This document shows positions 45,659 to 55,316 of a DNA stretch of 62,649 bases, piece after piece. Both the position numbers and the translations under genes were made by a program. Positions within the stretch are counted from its first letter, which is position 1. Each line of letters opens with the position of its first letter. Below the pieces are notes generated by a model, which saw only the letters and a list, made by a program, of their open reading frames with translations, was not told the origin of the DNA and ran no database searches. Source of the DNA: Allomesorhizobium camelthorni (lineage in GTDB: Bacteria; Pseudomonadota; Alphaproteobacteria; Rhizobiales; Rhizobiaceae); the NCBI RefSeq assembly GCF_011045125.1, contig NZ_JAAKZF010000033.1, forward strand, positions 1-62,649, given 5' to 3'.

Positions 45659-46266
45659 GTCCTGTCCTTCGGGGGGTTGTTGGAGTCGGCTTGTCCGAAA
45701 TGCCGATGCAGCGCCTCGATCACCTCGGCGGCGATCACGTCCCTGCGTTCGTCGCGCGTCGGCACGGTCAGCGCCGCCAGCGCATAGACCGGGTAGCGCT
45801 CGATCATCAGCCTTTCCAGCACCCCGCGCGGATCGGGATTCTTGAGCAGCGGCCGGTTCTGCTTCTTGGCGACGCGCTCCATCAGCGTGTCGAGATCGGC
45901 CTTCAGCCAGACCGAGACGCCGTTCGCCTCGATCGCGGCGCGGGTCTGCCCGTTCATGAACGCCCCGCCTCCGGTGGACAGCACTTGCGGGCCGCTTTCC
46001 AGCACGCGCAGGATGACCCGCTGCTCCAGCGCCCGGAACTCGGCCTCGCCGTAGCGCTCGAAGAGTTCCGGCACGGTCATGCGCGACACGTTCTCGATCT
46101 CGTGGTCGCTGTCGGTGAACGGCAGGCCGAGCGCCGCCGCGACCTTGCGGCCGATGGCGGTCTTGCCGGCGCCCATCAGCCCGACAAAGACGATAGAGCG
46201 CTGCCCGAGATGCCTGAGCACCTCGGCCTGGCTGCCCGCCGTCGCATTTAGCGCCTCTGTACCCAT
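45655..46266 (-). CDS. aroK: Shikimate kinase
   Basis: Phosphorylates shikimate using ATP. The 203-residue P-loop kinase has Walker [14 protein letters not shown] (about 29-41), the shikimate-binding DSDHEIE (about 52-58) and STGGGAF. An N-terminal extension of about 20 residues precedes the fold, as in other rhizobia. aroK-aroB-CorC-like overlap stepwise by four bases, so form one operon. Confidence 0.95.
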   Translation of the reverse strand: MGTEALNATAGSQAEVLRHLGQRSIVFVGLMGAGKTAIGRKVAAALGLPFTDSDHEIENVSRMTVPELFERYGEAEFRALEQRVILRVLESGPQVLSTGGGAFMNGQTRAAIEANGVSVWLKADLDTLMERVAKKQNRPLLKNPDPRGVLERLMIERYPVYALAALTVPTRDERRDVIAAEVIEALHRHFGQADSNNPPKDRT

Positions 46267-46350
46267 CCGGCCCTCTGGAGCTCTCGCGGGCGTTTCGACA
46301 TGAAAAGGCGGTTTGCGTCAAGCGCCGGCCCCGCTATCGGTGCCCGCCCC

Positions 46351-46379
46351 TTGAACTGACCTGCCCCCCGTCCCATAAC
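46351..46379 (+). promoter_or_regulatory. Candidate promoter upstream of the small gene and xerD
   Basis: TTGAAC (46351-46356), 17 bases, CATAAC (46374-46379). It would start transcription about 30 bases before the small gene at 46415. By-eye prediction. Confidence 0.4.
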
Positions 46380-46414
46380 GGAACGGGGACGCATATATTC
46401 GGACGAGCTTATTT

Positions 46415-46570
46415 ATGCCGACATTAATCCGGTTTCTGGTGACCTTGGGCATACTGGCCGGACTGGTCTATGGCGCGATGTTTGCGCTGGTCATGTATGT
46501 CGAGCCGAAGAAGGGCGAGATGTCGGTCCGCGTCCCGACCGAGAAGCTCAATCCGAAGCCGCGGCAATAA
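46415..46570 (+). CDS. Small membrane protein upstream of xerD
   Basis: A 51-residue single-pass membrane protein: [22 protein letters not shown] forms the helix (about 5-28), followed by [17 protein letters not shown], a charged tail. Ends two bases before xerD. A small protein of this type is a regular rhizobial xerD neighbour. Function unknown. Confidence 0.75.
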   Translation: MPTLIRFLVTLGILAGLVYGAMFALVMYVEPKKGEMSVRVPTEKLNPKPRQ

Positions 46571-46572
46571 TC

Positions 46573-47499
46573 ATGCGCAGCGCCGCGCGCATCGAAGCCT
46601 TCCTCGAAATGATGAGCGCCGAACGCGGCGCTGCCGAAAACACGCTTTCCTCCTATCGCCGCGACCTCGAAGACGCCGCCGAGCAGCTTGGCGGACGCCT
46701 GGCGGAGGCCGATGCGGGCGCCATCCGGGCCTATCTCGGCGACATCGCCTCGCGCGGCTTCGCCCCCACTTCGCAGGCCCGCAAGCTTTCGGCGCTGCGC
46801 CAGTTCTACAAGTTTCTCTACGCCGAAGGGCTGCGCGCCGACGACCCTACCGGCACGCTGGACAGCCCCAGGAAGGACCGGCCGCTGCCGAAGACGATGA
46901 GCGTGGCGGAGACCGGCCGGCTGCTCGACCGGGCGGCGCTGGAAGCCGCCGACGGCTCCGCCGGCCACGGATCGCTTCTCGCCGCCAGGCGCATGCATGC
47001 GCTGGTCGAGGTGCTCTACGCGACGGGCCTGCGCGTTTCCGAGCTGGTCGGCTTGCCAGTAAACGTCGCGCTGCGCGACGAGCGCTACTTCATCGTCCGC
47101 GGCAAGGGCAACAAGGAGCGCATGGTGCCGCTGTCGGCCAAGGCGCGCGCCGCCATGCGTGCCTGGATGGACGTGCGCAACGCCACGCCGGCGCTGGCCG
47201 AAAGCCCGTATCTGTTTCCCGCTTCCTCGGAAAGCGGGCATCTGCCGCGCCAGGTGTTCGCGCGCGAACTCAAGGCGCTCGCCGCCCGCGCCGGCATCGC
47301 CGCAGCGAAAATATCGCCGCACGTCATCCGCCACGCTTTCGCCAGCCATCTCCTGCAGAACGGCGCGGACCTGCGCGCGGTCCAGCAGTTGCTCGGCCAC
47401 TCCGACATATCGACGACGCAAATCTACACGCATGTACTTGAGGAAAGGCTGGTGCGCCTGGTCAACGACCATCACCCGCTTGCCGACAGATCGGGCTAA
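46573..47499 (+). CDS. xerD: Tyrosine recombinase XerD
   Basis: Chromosome-dimer resolvase acting with XerC at dif, 308 residues. The SAM-like N-terminal domain is followed by a catalytic domain with Arg in [12 protein letters not shown], Lys in [12 protein letters not shown], HxxR in [12 protein letters not shown], His in LLGHSDIS and the nucleophile Tyr in TTQIYTHV. No mobile-element neighbours, and position beside accA, mark it as the housekeeping XerD. Confidence 0.94.
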   Translation: MRSAARIEAFLEMMSAERGAAENTLSSYRRDLEDAAEQLGGRLAEADAGAIRAYLGDIASRGFAPTSQARKLSALRQFYKFLYAEGLRADDPTGTLDSPRKDRPLPKTMSVAETGRLLDRAALEAADGSAGHGSLLAARRMHALVEVLYATGLRVSELVGLPVNVALRDERYFIVRGKGNKERMVPLSAKARAAMRAWMDVRNATPALAESPYLFPASSESGHLPRQVFARELKALAARAGIAAAKISPHVIRHAFASHLLQNGADLRAVQQLLGHSDISTTQIYTHVLEERLVRLVNDHHPLADRSG

Positions 47500-47587
47500 C
47501 GCTATGTGAAGGCACGTTTCGCGGCCCAAAGCCGCTGGTCTAAGTAACGCGCCATCTTTCTCTTCAGGCAATTCGGTCCGCTCGCGC

Positions 47588-48538
47588 ATGTATAATTATC
47601 TCGATTTCGAAAAACCGGTTGCCGATCTCGAAGGCAAGATCATCGAGCTGAAGAAGCTCGCGGAGAATGGCGAGGCGGTAGATGTCGGCGACGAGATCAT
47701 GCGGCTGGAGAAGCGCTCGCGCGACGCACTGCGCGACGCCTACAAGTCGCTGACGCCGTGGCAGAAGGTCCAGGTGGCGCGCCATCCCGACCGGCCGCAC
47801 TGCCTCGATTATATCGCGGGGCTGTTCACCGACTTCACGCCGCTGGCCGGCGACCGCGCCTTCGGCGAGGACAACGCCATCGTAGGCGGCTTCGCGCGCT
47901 TTCGCGGCGAGCCGATCGCCGTGATGGGCCAGGAAAAAGGCTCCGACACCAAGAGCCGCCTCAAGCACAATTTTGGCTCGCCGCGGCCCGAAGGCTACCG
48001 CAAGGCGGTGCGCATCATGGAACTCGCCGACCGCTTCGGCATTCCGATGGTGACGCTGGTCGACACCGCCGGCGCCTATCCCGGCGTCGGCGCGGAAGAG
48101 CGCGGCCAGGCCGAGGCCATCGCCCGCTCCACCTCGGCATGTCTTTCCATGAGGTCGCCCTCGGTCTCGGTAGTGATCGGCGAAGGCGGCTCCGGCGGCG
48201 CCATCGCCATCGCCACCGCCAACCGCGTCTACATGCTGGAGCACGCCATCTATTCGGTGATCTCGCCGGAGGGCGCGGCCTCGATCCTGTGGCGCGACAC
48301 GACGCGCTCCAAGGATGCTGCGACCAACATGAAGATCACCGCGCAGGATCTTCTCGACATGAAGATCATCGACGCGATCATCCCCGAGCCGCTGGGCGGG
48401 GCGCATCGCGGCCCCGAAGCGGTGATCAGCGCCACCGGCGACCGGATTGCAAAGAGCCTTCGCGAGTTCGGATCGCAGAACATGGATTTCCGCGAGCACC
48501 GCCGCGAAAAGTATTTGGCGATCGGCCGCAACCTCTGA
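47588..48538 (+). CDS. accA: Acetyl-CoA carboxylase carboxyltransferase subunit alpha
   Basis: Transfers carboxyl from biotin to acetyl-CoA as AccA2D2, the first committed step of fatty-acid synthesis. 316 residues, full length: MYNYLDFEKPVADLEGKI start, crotonase-type core with FGSPRPEGYRKAVRIMELADRFG and GEGGSGGAIAIATANRVYMLEHAIYSVISPEGAASILW. Confidence 0.96.
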   Translation: MYNYLDFEKPVADLEGKIIELKKLAENGEAVDVGDEIMRLEKRSRDALRDAYKSLTPWQKVQVARHPDRPHCLDYIAGLFTDFTPLAGDRAFGEDNAIVGGFARFRGEPIAVMGQEKGSDTKSRLKHNFGSPRPEGYRKAVRIMELADRFGIPMVTLVDTAGAYPGVGAEERGQAEAIARSTSACLSMRSPSVSVVIGEGGSGGAIAIATANRVYMLEHAIYSVISPEGAASILWRDTTRSKDAATNMKITAQDLLDMKIIDAIIPEPLGGAHRGPEAVISATGDRIAKSLREFGSQNMDFREHRREKYLAIGRNL

Positions 48539-48748
48539 TTTGACGCCGCCCTCGTGCGATCTTGCGGCACTGCTCCCAGATTTCGCCACAAAATTGCCGC
48601 CAGTTTTCTGTCAATGGATAGTCGGAGAGTCTGCTCTTGCTGCTTGTGGTAATCAAATTTCAAGGTTAACGGGCTTACGGTCGCGACCATTGGACTGGAC
48701 CGGCGGGGGACCGCGGTACGGTCAGTACGACGGAAACGAAGACTATTC

Positions 48749-50023
48749 ATGCCGATGAATGCAAATATCGCCCGCGCCGGACTGCTGCTTGCCATGCTCG
48801 CCGTGGCGGGCTGCAACGGATCGACCACATTCGAGGACATTTCGCCCCAGGCCAACAAGCAACTGCCGCCCAAGATACTGGCGCAGATGAAGGCAAAGGG
48901 CATGCCCCGCAATTCGCCGGTCATGGCGCGCGTCTTCAAGGAAGAAGGCAAGGTCGAGATCTGGAAGCAGAAGACCAACGGCCGCTACGACATGATCGCG
49001 GCGTACGATATCTGCAAGTGGTCGGGCAAGCTCGGCCCGAAATTCATCGAGGGCGACCGCCAGGCGCCTGAAGGGTTCTACGCGGTGCGGCCGCACCAGA
49101 TGAACCCCAGGTCGAACTATCACCTCGCCTTCAACATCGGCTATCCCAACGCCTTTGACCGGGCGCACGGCCGCACCGGCTCGAACCTGATGGTGCACGG
49201 CGCCTGCTCCTCGTCGGGCTGCTATTCGATGACCGACGAGCAGATCGAGCAGATCTACGCCTTCGGCCGCGACGCCTTCCAGGGCGGCCAGACCGAATTC
49301 CAGATCCAGGCGTTTCCCTTCCGCATGACGGCCGCCAACATGGCGCGCTACCGCAACGATCCGAACTATGAGTTCTGGACCATGCTGAAGGAAGGTTACG
49401 ACCACTTCGAAATCACCAAGGTGCCGCCGAAGGTCGATGTCTGCGAGAAGCGCTATGTTTTCAACCGCATCCCCGAGGGCGGCGCCCAGTTCGGCTCGGC
49501 CAGCGACGCCTGCCCTCCCTTCACCCAGCCGGACTCGCTGAAGACAGCCTACCAGTCCTACCGTTCGACCTACGAAGCCGCGTTTTCGAGCGCGGTCAAC
49601 TCGAACGTGCCGGCGCCCAAGCCGACCATCGCCGGCCTCAAGGAAGCCAGCCTGGTTTCGGAATGGACCCGCAAGCGCGCGCGCGGCGAGCGTGTTCCGG
49701 TCGAGCCGCCGTCGCTGTCGCATGACGGCAAGGTGACCGCGACTTCCCGCATGGGCCGCATCGATTCGCCGGCCGGAAAGCGGCTCGCCGCGCTCGAAGC
49801 CGCCGAGGCGGCGAAGAAGCAGGCCGCTGAAGCCAAGAAGAGGGCAGCCGAGGAACAGGCCGCCGCCGCACTCGCCGCCAAGGCAGCCGCCGAAGCGCCG
49901 GCGCCTGTCGAAACGGCTGTCGTTCCAACGCCCGCGCCGGTCGCCGTGCAGGCCCCGCCTGCCGAAAAGCCCGGCCTGCTCGGCAACATGACCAGGCGCA
50001 TCACCAACATGTTCGGCAGTTGA
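48749..50023 (+). CDS. L,D-transpeptidase (YkuD) lipoprotein
   Basis: A 424-residue cell-wall enzyme. The lipobox LAVAGC places the lipidated Cys at residue 22. The YkuD domain carries the catalytic MVHGACSSSGCYSM (nucleophile Cys after SSSG, about 145-158). An Ala/Glu/Lys-rich coiled stretch (about 350-385) and Pro/Ala-rich tail follow. It makes 3-3 crosslinks or attaches proteins to peptidoglycan. AAGTTAACGG, a TTAAC half-site, occurs upstream near 48666. Confidence 0.88.
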   Translation: MPMNANIARAGLLLAMLAVAGCNGSTTFEDISPQANKQLPPKILAQMKAKGMPRNSPVMARVFKEEGKVEIWKQKTNGRYDMIAAYDICKWSGKLGPKFIEGDRQAPEGFYAVRPHQMNPRSNYHLAFNIGYPNAFDRAHGRTGSNLMVHGACSSSGCYSMTDEQIEQIYAFGRDAFQGGQTEFQIQAFPFRMTAANMARYRNDPNYEFWTMLKEGYDHFEITKVPPKVDVCEKRYVFNRIPEGGAQFGSASDACPPFTQPDSLKTAYQSYRSTYEAAFSSAVNSNVPAPKPTIAGLKEASLVSEWTRKRARGERVPVEPPSLSHDGKVTATSRMGRIDSPAGKRLAALEAAEAAKKQAAEAKKRAAEEQAAAALAAKAAAEAPAPVETAVVPTPAPVAVQAPPAEKPGLLGNMTRRITNMFGS

Positions 50024-50033
50024 GCAGCCGCCC

Positions 50034-50258
50034 TTGGCTGACGACGTCTATGATCTCAGGGGGCTCAACTGCCCCCTGCCCGTCCTGAAGGCGAAGAAGC
50101 GGCTTGCGGCCATGGCGCCCGGCAGCCGCCTTTGGCTCGAAACAACCGACCCGCTCGCGATCATCGACATCCCCGCCTTCTGCGCCGAGGACGGCCACCG
50201 GCTGATGGCGACGGAAGAGCAGCCCGGCTGCCACCGCTTTCTCATCGAACGCGGCTGA
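50034..50258 (+). CDS. TusA-like sulfurtransferase family protein
   Basis: A 74-residue TusA/SirA-fold protein: YDLRGLNCPLPVLKAKKRL places the conserved Cys-Pro at residues 13-14. May carry sulfur for tRNA thiolation or another pathway. Start TTG 50034 with no earlier ATG; it is ten bases after the L,D-transpeptidase stop and convergent with the DUF899 gene. Confidence 0.85.
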   Translation: MADDVYDLRGLNCPLPVLKAKKRLAAMAPGSRLWLETTDPLAIIDIPAFCAEDGHRLMATEEQPGCHRFLIERG

Positions 50259-50277
50259 CCCTCACAGGAGCCGCCCC

Positions 50278-51027
50278 TCATCCGCGAATGCGCCAGTCGT
50301 ATTCCAGTTGTTCCTGCCAGTCGGCAGGCCTGCCCTCGCTCGTCAGGTCGAAAATGTTCCAGGACGGCTCGATGGTGCCGGCGTGGCGTGGATCCTGGCC
50401 GGGATCGGCGGGTGCGTAAAGCATCTCCGAACTCCAGAAGTGCCGGATTTCAGAGCCGTCGCGATGAAAAACCGTGACCATCGGCATCTGGAATCCTTCG
50501 GGCGTCTCGGCAAGGTAGTCGCGCTTGAAACTGTTCCCAGCGGCCGACAGCAGGCGCAGGTTCCGCCATCCACGTTCCTTGGCGAATGTGGTCAGCCGGT
50601 TGAGCGGCGCCTTGGCGATCACCACGAAATCGAACCCTGCTGCTTCCACATGCTTCACCGCGCCATCCAGCGAATCGAGAAAGGCTACGCATGAGGGGCA
50701 CGGTCCTTCTTCCAGTTTCAGGCGCGCCGTCGCGCCCTCGGCGGGGCCGGGCCGGTCGTCCTTGGGATAGCGGGGAAACATGAAGTTGTAGACGACCAGA
50801 GAGTCCTTGCCCGGAGCGAACAACTCCGAGAGCTTCAACCTGGCCGGAACGCCGTCCGGGCCGAGGCCTTCGAAAACGTAGTCTTCGGGAATAAGCCCGC
50901 CCGGCGGCAGTTCGCGCCGCAGGACCGAAACCGCCTCCATGGCGCGGCGCAGTTCGATCTCCTTCGCCAGCAGGCGATCGCGGGAAGCTCTATATTCGGC
51001 GGACTCGCCGGGAAAGGCGATGTTCAT
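50278..51027 (-). CDS. DUF899 thioredoxin-like protein
   Basis: A 249-residue thioredoxin-fold protein of the DUF899 family, with MFPRYPKDDRPGP and the PCPSC cysteine pair (EEGPCPSCVAFLDSL, about 106-120) in place of a standard CxxC start. Possible redox role; activity unknown. ATG 51027 starts the conserved helix. Confidence 0.83.
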   Translation of the reverse strand: MNIAFPGESAEYRASRDRLLAKEIELRRAMEAVSVLRRELPPGGLIPEDYVFEGLGPDGVPARLKLSELFAPGKDSLVVYNFMFPRYPKDDRPGPAEGATARLKLEEGPCPSCVAFLDSLDGAVKHVEAAGFDFVVIAKAPLNRLTTFAKERGWRNLRLLSAAGNSFKRDYLAETPEGFQMPMVTVFHRDGSEIRHFWSSEMLYAPADPGQDPRHAGTIEPSWNIFDLTSEGRPADWQEQLEYDWRIRG

Positions 51028-51104
51028 TGTCGCGCATCCTTCTCACGTCGAGTCGGAAGCTAGGGTCTCCGTTGGGCGCGGCAAGGCGAGTTCGTGAAGC
51101 CCAT

Positions 51105-52205
51105 TCAAAGGCCGGCAATCGCCAATGGGTTGTTTTCCATCGCCGCGCGATCGGCCGTGTCGACTTGCGGCTGGTTGGTAAAAGCGGCGAACAGCCGGCG
51201 CACATAGTCCTCCGGCATGTCCAGCGTGATCAGCACCAGCCTTGTGCCGCGTACCTCGTCGGGCCAGGCCGGCAGCCGGGCCGGCGGGTGCAGAAGCTTC
51301 TGCACACCGTGCACCACAAGTGGACGCTCCGGACTTTCGGCAAGCTCGATGACGCCCTTCATCCGCAGCAGCTTTTCGCCATGCGCCGAGCGCAGGAGAT
51401 CGAGGAACATCTCGATCGCCGCATAGGGCACCGGCCGGTCATGAACCAGCGTGAACGAGCGGACGCGCTGGTCGTGCCGGTGTTCGTGGTCGTGATCATG
51501 GTCATGATCATGCCCGGCATGGTGATGCGCCGCATGCTCCGCCTCGGCGCCAAGCCATTTGCGAACGTCGGCGGTTTTGGTCTCCGGATCGTAGAGCCCG
51601 CAATCGAGCAGTCCCGAGACGCCGGCGGTCGAGACATCGAGCAGCGGCGCGCCCGGATTGATCTTCCGCAGCCTGGCACGAAGCCGCTCCAGCGCTTGCG
51701 TGTCGGCGACCAGATCGGTCTTGGCGATGACGATGCGGTCGGCGACCGCGACCTGCTTGACCGCCTCGACATGGGCGTCGAGCGTGGCCTCGCCATTGAC
51801 AGCGTCGACCATGGCGATGACGCCGTCGAGCCGGAACGCCTGCACCAGTGCGGGATGGCCCATGATGGACTGCAGCACCGGGGCCGGGTCCGCGAGCCCC
51901 GTCGTCTCGATGACCACCCGCTTCAGCCGGGCGATCTTGCCGGTCTGCAGGCGGTCTACGAGATCGGCCAGCGTGTCGACCAGTTCGCCGCGCACCGTGC
52001 AGCACAGGCACCCGTCGGATAGCTGGATGACGCCGTCGGAAGACTGCTCGACCAGCAGATGGTCGATCGCGACATCGCCGAACTCATTGATGATGACGGC
52101 GGTGTCGGTTAGCGCCGGATCCTTCAAGAGCCGGTTGAGCAGCGTCGTCTTGCCGGCGCCGAGAAAGCCGGTCAGCACCGATACGGGAATTGGGAACTCA
52201 GCCAC
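51105..52205 (-). CDS. COG0523 GTPase (CobW C-terminal domain, His-rich linker)
   Basis: A 366-residue metal-handling GTPase. G1 GFLGAGKTTLLN (about 10-21), INEFGDVAIDH, the metal-binding CxCC (SDGCLCCTVRGEL, about 66-78), AKTDLVAD and a histidine-rich loop (HHHAGHDHDHDHDHEHRHDQ, about 227-250). Members serve as Zn or Co chaperones. No zinc-uptake-regulator site was identified nearby. GTG 52205 chosen since the GTPase fold begins at VAEFPIPVSVLTG; it overlaps the carboxypeptidase stop by eight bases. Confidence 0.87.
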   Translation of the reverse strand: MAEFPIPVSVLTGFLGAGKTTLLNRLLKDPALTDTAVIINEFGDVAIDHLLVEQSSDGVIQLSDGCLCCTVRGELVDTLADLVDRLQTGKIARLKRVVIETTGLADPAPVLQSIMGHPALVQAFRLDGVIAMVDAVNGEATLDAHVEAVKQVAVADRIVIAKTDLVADTQALERLRARLRKINPGAPLLDVSTAGVSGLLDCGLYDPETKTADVRKWLGAEAEHAAHHHAGHDHDHDHDHEHRHDQRVRSFTLVHDRPVPYAAIEMFLDLLRSAHGEKLLRMKGVIELAESPERPLVVHGVQKLLHPPARLPAWPDEVRGTRLVLITLDMPEDYVRRLFAAFTNQPQVDTADRAAMENNPLAIAGL

Positions 52206-53370
52206 TCGGCTTGCCTGTTTCGTCGCCCTGTTGGGAAGCAGCCGTTCCCGGCACGGGCTTGTCGGGACGCCAGGTCGGGATCGGAACGTCGGCATAGACC
52301 CGGTTGGCGGCGGCAATGGCGGCGGCTGCCGGTGAGAGCGGCCCGGTCGCTCCGCCGAGTTCGACCTTGACCAGCACGCGCCCGCGCGTCATCTCGCCGA
52401 GATAGACCTGCTGGGGCGGCTTCTGGGAACCTTCCTTGCTTCCTTTGGCGAGTTCCTTCTCGGCCTTGGCGCGCGCGGCCCGCGCCTCCTTGGTGCACAG
52501 TTCCTTGTGCATGTTGACCGGCTTGTTCGGCCCCTTGCCAGACGGCTTCAATTCGCTGAGCGATGGCCCGCGGGACGTCGAGACGGTGAAGCCCCGCGCA
52601 AGCATCGCCGCGGCCTTCTCGTCGCGCGACTTCACGGTCTCGGATCCAACGACAACCGCCAGCAGCGTGCGGCCGTTGCGCGTCGCCGAGGCAATGAGAT
52701 TATAGCCGGACGGGCAGGTATAGCCGGTCTTCATGCCGTCGGCGCCATCGAAGCGGCCGATGAGGTTGTTGTGGCTGGGCAGAACCTTGTCGCCCGCCAA
52801 AAGCCCCTCGATGGCGAAGTAGTTCATATATTCCGGGAATTCCCGGCGCAGCGCGGTCGAAAGGATGACGAGGTCGCGCACCGTCGTGTACTGGTTGTCG
52901 TCATGCAGGCCGTGCGGGTTGACCCAGTTGGAATCGGTCATGCCGAGCCGGCGCGATTCGGCGTTCATCCGCTCTGCGAAGCCTGACTGCGAGCCGGCGA
53001 TGCTCTCGCCGATCGCGTGCGCGACATCGTTGGCCGACTTCACCATGATGATCTTCAGCGCATTGTCGAGCGTCAGTTCCGAGCCTACCGGATAGCCCAT
53101 CTTGCTCGGCGGCTGCTTGGCGGCCTTCTTGGAGATGACGACCGGGGAGGTCATCGACACCTCGCCGGCCTGCACCGCGCGAAACGCCACATAGGTCGTC
53201 ATCAGCTTGGTGAGCGACGCGGGATACCAGCGCTGAAAAGGATTTTCGCTCTCGATCACCTGGTTGGTCCTGGTGTCGATCAGAAGCGAGGGATTTGCGC
53301 CGGCCGGGAAGCCTGCCGCCAGGGCAAGTACGCCCGAAAGAACCGTCGTGAGAATGAATCTGCGCCGCAT
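52198..53370 (-). CDS. D-alanyl-D-alanine carboxypeptidase (PBP5/6, DacF type)
   Basis: Trims pentapeptide stems in peptidoglycan, 390 residues. Signal region (1-25); active-site motifs SLTK (Ser52-Lys55), SAN (112-114), KTG (214-216). A charged Lys/Ala region (about 285-320) precedes a C-terminal Pro-rich tail. I start at ATG 53370; the upstream extension is not family-like. It shares a transcript with the COG0523 gene. Confidence 0.9.
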   Translation of the reverse strand: MRRRFILTTVLSGVLALAAGFPAGANPSLLIDTRTNQVIESENPFQRWYPASLTKLMTTYVAFRAVQAGEVSMTSPVVISKKAAKQPPSKMGYPVGSELTLDNALKIIMVKSANDVAHAIGESIAGSQSGFAERMNAESRRLGMTDSNWVNPHGLHDDNQYTTVRDLVILSTALRREFPEYMNYFAIEGLLAGDKVLPSHNNLIGRFDGADGMKTGYTCPSGYNLIASATRNGRTLLAVVVGSETVKSRDEKAAAMLARGFTVSTSRGPSLSELKPSGKGPNKPVNMHKELCTKEARAARAKAEKELAKGSKEGSQKPPQQVYLGEMTRGRVLVKVELGGATGPLSPAAAAIAAANRVYADVPIPTWRPDKPVPGTAASQQGDETGKPSG

Positions 53371-53584
53371 GATGCCCGAAATCGCCTCTTGCCCTAATAG
53401 TTCCCTGGCCCATAGGTTTTTGGGACCGGGGCATATCGCCAAGCGGGGCGATCCGGCCCTCACTGCCCGCGCCCGGGAACTTGCCCGGTGCTATTTAGCC
53501 TATGTGACGCCAAGATGGCAAAGCTGTAGGATGATTTCAATTTGCGGGGAGAGCGATTCCCGCGCCAACGGAGAGCGCCCCATC

Positions 53585-54748
53585 ATGCCCATCCTGAACC
53601 GAGCCGCCGAGATGCACGACGAAGTGACGGGCTGGCGACGCCATATCCACCAGACGCCGGAACTGGGCTACGACGTGTTCAAGACGGCGGCGTTCGTGGC
53701 GGATCGGCTGCGCGAATTCGGCTGCGACGAGGTCGTGCCGGGCATCGGCCGCACCGGCGTGGTCGGCATCATCCGCGGCAGCCTGGGACCGGGCCGCAAC
53801 ATCGGCCTGCGCGCCGACATGGACGCGCTGCCGATCAACGAGGCCAGCGGCAAGCCTTACGCCTCAGGGGTTCCCGGCAAGATGCATGCCTGCGGCCATG
53901 ACGGCCACACCGCAATGCTGCTCGGCGCGGCCAAATACCTGGCCGAGACCCGCAACTTCGCAGGCTCGGTCGCGGTGATCTTCCAGCCGGCCGAGGAAGG
54001 CGGCGCCGGCGGCCTGGCCATGGTCAAGGACGGCATGATGGAGCGCTTCGGCATCGAACGCGTATTCGGCATGCACAACATGCCCGGCCTTCCCGTCGGC
54101 CAGTTCGCCATCCGGCCCGGCCCGATCATGGCCGCCACCGCCGAATTCACCATCACCGTGAAGGGCAAGGGCGGCCACGCCGCCATGCCGCACCGCGCCA
54201 TCGACCCGATCGTGGTGGCGAGCCAGGTGGTGACCGCGTTCCAGACCATCGCCTCGCGCACCACCGATCCTGTCGAATCCGTGGTCGTAACCGTGACGAA
54301 GTTCCATGGCGGCGACGCTTACAACGTCATCCCCGAAAAGGTCGAGCTCGCCGGCACGGTGCGCACGCTGAAGAAGGAAGTGGCAGCGCTCGCGCGCGAG
54401 CGCATCCACGCCATCTGCGACGGCATCGCCGCGACCTATGGCGCGACGATCCATGTCGACTATGACGCCAACTATCCCGTGACCTTCAACCACCCGGACG
54501 AGGCTGTGTTTGCAGGCGACATCGCGGCCGCCATCGCCGGCGACGGCCAGGTCCAGCGCGCCATGCAGCCGGTGATGGGCGGCGAGGATTTCTCCTACAT
54601 GCTGGAGGCCCGGCCCGGCGCCTTCATCTTCATCGGCAATGGCGACAGCGCCAACCTCCACCACGAGGCCTATGATTTCAACGACGAGGTCATTCCGCAC
54701 GGCATGAGCTATTGGGTGCGGCTTGCCGAATCCGCGCTGTCTGCTTAG
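53585..54748 (+). CDS. M20-family amidohydrolase (hippurate hydrolase-like)
   Basis: A 387-residue peptidase/deacylase with two-metal site: HACGHDGHTAMLL (about 100-112), AEEGGAGG (about 137-144) and the C-terminal MGGEDFSYMLEA, plus HHEAYDFND. Members cleave N-acyl amino acids or peptides. Start ATG 53585. It stands alone before the tRNA. Confidence 0.88.
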   Translation: MPILNRAAEMHDEVTGWRRHIHQTPELGYDVFKTAAFVADRLREFGCDEVVPGIGRTGVVGIIRGSLGPGRNIGLRADMDALPINEASGKPYASGVPGKMHACGHDGHTAMLLGAAKYLAETRNFAGSVAVIFQPAEEGGAGGLAMVKDGMMERFGIERVFGMHNMPGLPVGQFAIRPGPIMAATAEFTITVKGKGGHAAMPHRAIDPIVVASQVVTAFQTIASRTTDPVESVVVTVTKFHGGDAYNVIPEKVELAGTVRTLKKEVAALARERIHAICDGIAATYGATIHVDYDANYPVTFNHPDEAVFAGDIAAAIAGDGQVQRAMQPVMGGEDFSYMLEARPGAFIFIGNGDSANLHHEAYDFNDEVIPHGMSYWVRLAESALSA

Positions 54749-54752
54749 ACGC

Positions 54753-54780
54753 TTGGCGAAAGCGCGCGAAGCGATTATGT
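54753..54780 (+). promoter_or_regulatory. Candidate tRNA promoter
   Basis: TTGGCG (54753-54758), 16 bases, TTATGT (54775-54780), about 12 bases before the tRNA. By-eye call. Confidence 0.4.
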
Positions 54781-54792
54781 GTCGTGGCGGTC

Positions 54793-54869
54793 GGTCCCGT
54801 AGCTCAGTAGGATAGAGCGACAGATTCCTAATCTGTAGGCCACTGGTTCGAATCCAGTCGGGATCACCA
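54793..54869 (+). tRNA. tRNA-Arg(CCU)
   Basis: A complete cloverleaf of 77 bases. Acceptor GGTCCCG pairs with CGGGATC (one G-U pair). The D arm is GCTC/GAGC. The anticodon stem ACAGA/TCTGT closes the seven-base loop TTCCTAA, so the anticodon is CCT. The T arm is ACTGG/CCAGT around TTCGAAT, and CCA is encoded. It decodes AGG. tRNA genes are frequent integration sites, but no integrase or duplicated 3' end is seen here. Confidence 0.95.
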
Positions 54870-55019
54870 TTCCCCTCTGTATCTGGCAAGCACCCGCCAG
54901 GCGAACCCCGCCGCCTGCGCAAAAATTGCGGCAATAGCGGCCATCATGGTGTAATGATTGCCAAAACAGCGTGAATTGCCGGCGAATGACGACGCCCGCG
55001 CCGCAATATGGAGTTTGGC

Positions 55020-55262
55020 ATGGCCCGCAAAGAGGAAAGTCAGAACATGGCGGTGCCGCCGCATCTGCGGTTGCGGTCGGGCGAGTTGAAGGCCGCAGCC
55101 ACCGACGCCATCGCCCGCAGCATCAATGACGACCGCGTCGAGGCGCGCGAGAAGAAGACCGCCCGGCTGAAGGCGCTGCGCGAGGCGAAGGAGGCGAAGG
55201 AGCGCGCGGAAGCGGCCGCCAACCCGCCCCCCGCCAAGACGAAGAAGAAGCGCAGCCGCTAG
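55020..55262 (+). CDS. Small charged hypothetical protein
   Basis: An 80-residue, highly basic protein: Met-Ala-Arg-Lys start, then a helical Ala/Lys/Arg/Glu-rich region ending in KTKKKRSR. No recognised domain. ATG 55020 fits GGAG six bases upstream; the ATG at 55008 contains that site. Perhaps nucleic-acid associated, but no evidence decides. Confidence 0.6.
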   Translation: MARKEESQNMAVPPHLRLRSGELKAAATDAIARSINDDRVEAREKKTARLKALREAKEAKERAEAAANPPPAKTKKKRSR

Positions 55263-55316
55263 CGGTATCGCTCACGGCCGCATAGCGGCCGGGCACAGAG
55301 GTTCGGGACCAGAACA

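Noticed and set aside
46573-47499. XerD as a mobile-element integrase
   Set aside because: Length, motifs and the accA neighbour fit the housekeeping chromosome-dimer recombinase.
54793-54869. tRNA-Arg as an integration site of a mobile element
   Set aside because: No integrase, no repeated tRNA 3' end and only ordinary small genes follow within the window.
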